Assembly (NCBI GenBank): GCA_934635385.1
Contig: CAKTZI010000020.1
Coordinates: forward strand, 6,098 to 70,097
Source of the DNA: an uncultured Kiritimatiellota bacterium
GTDB lineage: Bacteria > Verrucomicrobiota > Kiritimatiellia > RFP12 > UBA1067
DNA: 64,000 nucleotides
Direction of reading: 5' to 3'
Part shown: one piece after another, positions 61,992-64,000 of the stretch
Layout: each line of letters begins with the position of its first letter
How positions within the stretch are numbered: position 1 is the first letter of the stretch
Program-made: the position numbers and the translations under genes
The notes under the pieces: model-generated
Seen by the model: only the letters and a program-made list of their open reading frames with translations
The model's database searches: none
What the model was told of the DNA's origin: nothing

Positions 61992-62330
61992 TCAGAGGCC
62001 AAGCCTGAACCACTTGTTCAGGTAGTGCTTGACGCCTTTCCAGCCGAGGCCGAAGATCGAGATGCCGTCATAGGCGAAGCCGACGGCCACGCTGTCCACA
62101 GCGGGGATGTGCGCATCGACGAGCGAGTCGAACTCCGTTGCGATGGCCGCGACCTCCCGTTCGTCGATCCTGCCGTCGTTGGCGAGGCCGTTCGTCCAGA
62201 GCTGTCCGTAGCGGACGAATGCGTTGCCGACGGCGGCGGCCTTCTGCTTGTTGCCCGTGAGGGCGATGTTCTCGGCGGTCTTGCGGACTGCCGCGAGGTG
62301 GATCTGCTTGATGATCTTGTTGCTGTTCAT
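61992..62330 (-). CDS. Small phage protein of unknown function
   Basis: 112 residues from ATG 62330. Mixed helical protein beginning NSNKIIKQIHLAAVRKTAEN with an acidic middle (DGRIDEREVAAIATEFDSLV). No membrane segment longer than 15 residues and no known motif. Confidence 0.55.
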   Translation of the reverse strand: MNSNKIIKQIHLAAVRKTAENIALTGNKQKAAAVGNAFVRYGQLWTNGLANDGRIDEREVAAIATEFDSLVDAHIPAVDSVAVGFAYDGISIFGLGWKGVKHYLNKWFRLGL

Positions 62331-62447
62331 GTCTGGTCTTCCTTTCCTTGTTTTCTGTTTGCGTTGGCCCTGCGCGGAGCGGCGGAGGCACGGAGGAAAC
62401 GCAACAACCGTAAAATGCCGCGCCCCCGCCGCCCGCGCGGGATAAGC

Positions 62448-62891
62448 TCACTCCACGATCTCCCAGTCCTCGGCCTTCATGTCGCCCTGCGAGGCGAGCC
62501 AGCCGACTTGAATGCCCGTCTCGCCCGTGTGGCGGTTCTTGAAGTGAAACACGAAAGCGAGAGACTGCCTGATCGTGCTTTCCTCCGAATAGCCGACTTC
62601 GACGGTGCGGAGATCGACGAACTGGCCCTCGCCGTTCCACCCCTTGCGCGTGACCTTCTTGCCGCGCATCATCGCCTCAATGGCCATGCCGAACGGCATT
62701 CCGCCGCATGGTCGCGCCGCCGCCTCGAACTGCGCCTTGGGGCACCACGACACGTAGCCGTCGGGATAGCGGACGATATACCCCTCGTCGGCAGGGTTCT
62801 CGTTGTCCGGAATCTCCCAGCCACGGGACTTGTTGTAGTCGCCGCGCGTCATCGGCTCGGCTTCTACCTGGTGCATTCGGATGTACTTCAT
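62448..62891 (-). CDS. DUF2829 (Tad2-like) protein with N-terminal phage domain
   Basis: 147 residues. The C-terminal half is a DUF2829 domain: MPFGMAIEAMMRGKKVTRKG WN, ending GWLASQGDMKAEDWEIVE, the pattern of Thoeris anti-defence protein Tad2, which sequesters the gcADPR-type signal molecules of Thoeris. The N-terminal 65 residues (EPMTRGDYNKSRGWEIPDNE... GYVSWCPKAQFE) form a separate domain common in phage proteins of this family. The conserved Trp and Asp near the C-terminus are kept. Anti-defence activity is inferred. Confidence 0.78.
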   Translation of the reverse strand: MKYIRMHQVEAEPMTRGDYNKSRGWEIPDNENPADEGYIVRYPDGYVSWCPKAQFEAAARPCGGMPFGMAIEAMMRGKKVTRKGWNGEGQFVDLRTVEVGYSEESTIRQSLAFVFHFKNRHTGETGIQVGWLASQGDMKAEDWEIVE

Positions 62892-62951
62892 CGTTTTTCT
62901 TCTTCTTGCCTTGTTTCCGCGAAGCCTCCGTGGCTCCGCGTGAAAAGTTCT

Positions 62952-63236
62952 CTACCCCGCGCAGAGGGCCTTGACGACCAGCCCCGTACCGCCCATCGCC
63001 GCGAGGTAGCGCAATGCCGCCCAAAGCATCTTCGCGCCTGCGATGCGGTTGCGCTTCGCCTCCGCGTTCGCGATGAGTACCTTGACGCGCTCCGCCGTCT
63101 TCAGCTGGCACTCGACAAGCGCACGGCACTGATGGACGAGAACGGTGAGCATCGCGTCATGCCGCCGATCCGGATTCTCGATCCGCTGCGCGTCCTCCAT
63201 TTCGCGGTCGAGCGTGTGCTGCATCTCCAAGTTCAT
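62952..63236 (-). CDS. Small phage protein with C-terminal membrane helix
   Basis: 94 residues: a helical, charged N-terminal part and a hydrophobic C-terminal segment (LWAALRYLAAMGGTGLVVKA). It could be a holin-like or membrane-anchored protein; evidence is only topology and its place in an operon with lipoprotein genes. Confidence 0.45.
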   Translation of the reverse strand: MNLEMQHTLDREMEDAQRIENPDRRHDAMLTVLVHQCRALVECQLKTAERVKVLIANAEAKRNRIAGAKMLWAALRYLAAMGGTGLVVKALCAG

Positions 63237-63237
63237 G

Positions 63238-63639
63238 TCATTTTCCTCCCTTGTCCTTGCGCTCCGCTTGGCGACGGTCGAACCGGCGCAGGACCCTCGA
63301 GCCGTCCTGCCACTCCACGAGGACGTCGCCCGTCCTGAAGTCGACGCTTACGCGCGTGACGGCGTTCGACGGACGGCCCAGCTTCCAGAACGCCTCCGCC
63401 GCGCTGTTGAGCCTGCGCCGCTGCGCCTCGTAGCGCCGCGCATCGCGCGTCGCCTCGTCCACCTTCAGCGCCCGGCGCATCGCCAGTGTCCGCTCGTGGC
63501 GCGTCGGCGGCTTCCGCGACAGGCCGTCGCGCGGCCCGAACATGGATGTGTCCGAAACCGCGACAGCGGACGTGTCCGCGCTTGCGGGCGGTGCGCCCCA
63601 CGCGAGCGAGGCGGCGAGGAGAAGTGCCGTGCAGGTCAT
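63238..63639 (-). CDS. Secreted phage protein of unknown function
   Basis: 133 residues from ATG 63639. A short signal peptide (MTCTALLLAASLAWGAPPAS) precedes a basic domain rich in Arg (ERTLAMRRALKVDEATRDAR) and a beta segment (VSVDFRTGDVLVEWQDG). The start overlaps the previous gene stop by ATGA. No family identified. Confidence 0.5.
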   Translation of the reverse strand: MTCTALLLAASLAWGAPPASADTSAVAVSDTSMFGPRDGLSRKPPTRHERTLAMRRALKVDEATRDARRYEAQRRRLNSAAEAFWKLGRPSNAVTRVSVDFRTGDVLVEWQDGSRVLRRFDRRQAERKDKGGK

Positions 63640-63998
63640 TGCGCCTCCTCCTTCCCATCGGTTCTGTCGAGGATCGCCTGGTAGATCTCGCGGGCCGTCC
63701 AGCTCGCGGTCTTGTCCCGGCGCGCCTCCACGAACGCCCGGAACGCCTCGATGCGGTTGGTCGCCGCCGCGTGCTCGTCCATCCACTTCTGCGCCTCGGC
63801 GCGCAGGGCCTCCAGCCGCTCCTCGAACGTGTTGCGCTGGACGGCTCCGACCACGCGGCGCGGCAGGTTCGTCTGCGCCCACTCGTGCTGTCCGCGCCGC
63901 CACGTCTCGACGACGTTCGTCTTCCCGCCGACGACGACCGTGGCGCGGCTCACGCACCGGGGCCGCGTCGCGAGGTTGTGCAGGTACTGGCGTTCGGT
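63636..63998 (-). CDS. Partial phage gene running off the right edge
   Basis: The frame is open to the window end, so the true start probably lies outside; a GTG at 63953 is possible but lacks a ribosome site. The visible part has a helical segment (FEERLEALRAEAQKWMDEH) and ends with ASWTAREIYQAILDR. No family recognised. Confidence 0.5.
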   Translation of the reverse strand, partial: TERQYLHNLATRPRCVSRATVVVGGKTNVVETWRRGQHEWAQTNLPRRVVGAVQRNTFEERLEALRAEAQKWMDEHAAATNRIEAFRAFVEARRDKTASWTAREIYQAILDRTDGKEEAQ

Positions 63999-64000
63999 GT

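Larger units (their letters stand above)
36573..64000 (-). mobile_element. Prophage or integrated podovirus-like element (right part beyond window)
   Basis: About 27 kb of tightly packed minus-strand genes with 4-bp start/stop overlaps. The order is adaptor-like, tail proteins, helical virion-like proteins, then one giant polyvalent protein, as in podovirus-like genomes. Terminase, portal and capsid genes would lie to the right of the window. No integrase is present inside the visible part. Confidence 0.75.

Noticed and set aside
36573..64000. Global reassignment of TAG to glutamine in the phage (genetic code 15)
   Set aside because: Only one in-frame TAG was found, and the 5249-codon gene has none. 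A recoded phage would show many.

Overview
The window looks like chromosome of an uncultured GC-rich gut or rumen bacterium, most plausibly in the Verrucomicrobiota/Kiritimatiellota/Lentisphaerota group. That is an inference from gene style: repeat-rich surface proteins, families of small zinc-ribbon membrane proteins, many toxin-antitoxin pairs and a recurring extended -10 promoter of the form TTTGGTATAAT. Lineage cannot be proven from the sequence alone. I found no rRNA, tRNA or CRISPR array.

Region 1 (1-6.9 kb) is housekeeping, mostly on the minus strand: gyrA (3' end cut by the window edge), purE, a shortened Mur-ligase-like enzyme, a sugar transporter paired with a ribokinase-family kinase, and ogt on the plus strand.

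Region 2 (6.9-30.4 kb) is an accessory island. It holds a Phd/VapC pair, an RHH/PIN pair, a PIN gene followed by a small partner, an HTH/nucleotidyltransferase pair, a RhuM-Fic protein, an AAA+DUF234 ATPase, an internally deleted IS110-family transposase, remnants of an ATPase gene, a surface-protein gene and a KTSC gene, and several dispersed palindromes and promoter cassettes. Two clusters of zinc-ribbon proteins (16.8-19.5 kb: large zinc-ribbon membrane protein, TM2, CD225-like, DUF2752; 27.1-30.4 kb: SPFH with three zinc ribbons, membrane protein, zinc-ribbon/GRAM-like protein, zinc-finger/KTSC protein) are each preceded by a copy of the same roughly 170-nt structured RNA. The two copies show compensatory changes in at least four stems. 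This is the strongest candidate for an undescribed element.

Region 3 (30.4-36.4 kb) is core-like: a low-molecular-weight tyrosine phosphatase, a 6-pyruvoyl-tetrahydropterin-synthase-like protein with a zinc ribbon, a tyrosine recombinase, 3-methyladenine DNA glycosylase and a calcium-type P-ATPase.

Region 4 (36.6-64 kb) is a prophage or integrated phage-like element, all on the minus strand and running off the right edge. Transcription goes from the edge through small lysis or accessory genes (including a DUF2829/Tad2-like protein), an adaptor-like protein, two further head-tail or tail genes, a long repetitive tail protein split by one in-frame amber codon, and two helical virion-like proteins. 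It ends at a single 5249-residue polyvalent protein that carries metallopeptidase, ParB-like, zeta-kinase, DNA-methylase, SF2-helicase and C-terminal phage domains. A 112-codon gene with its own promoter and ribosome binding site is nested in another frame inside this giant gene.
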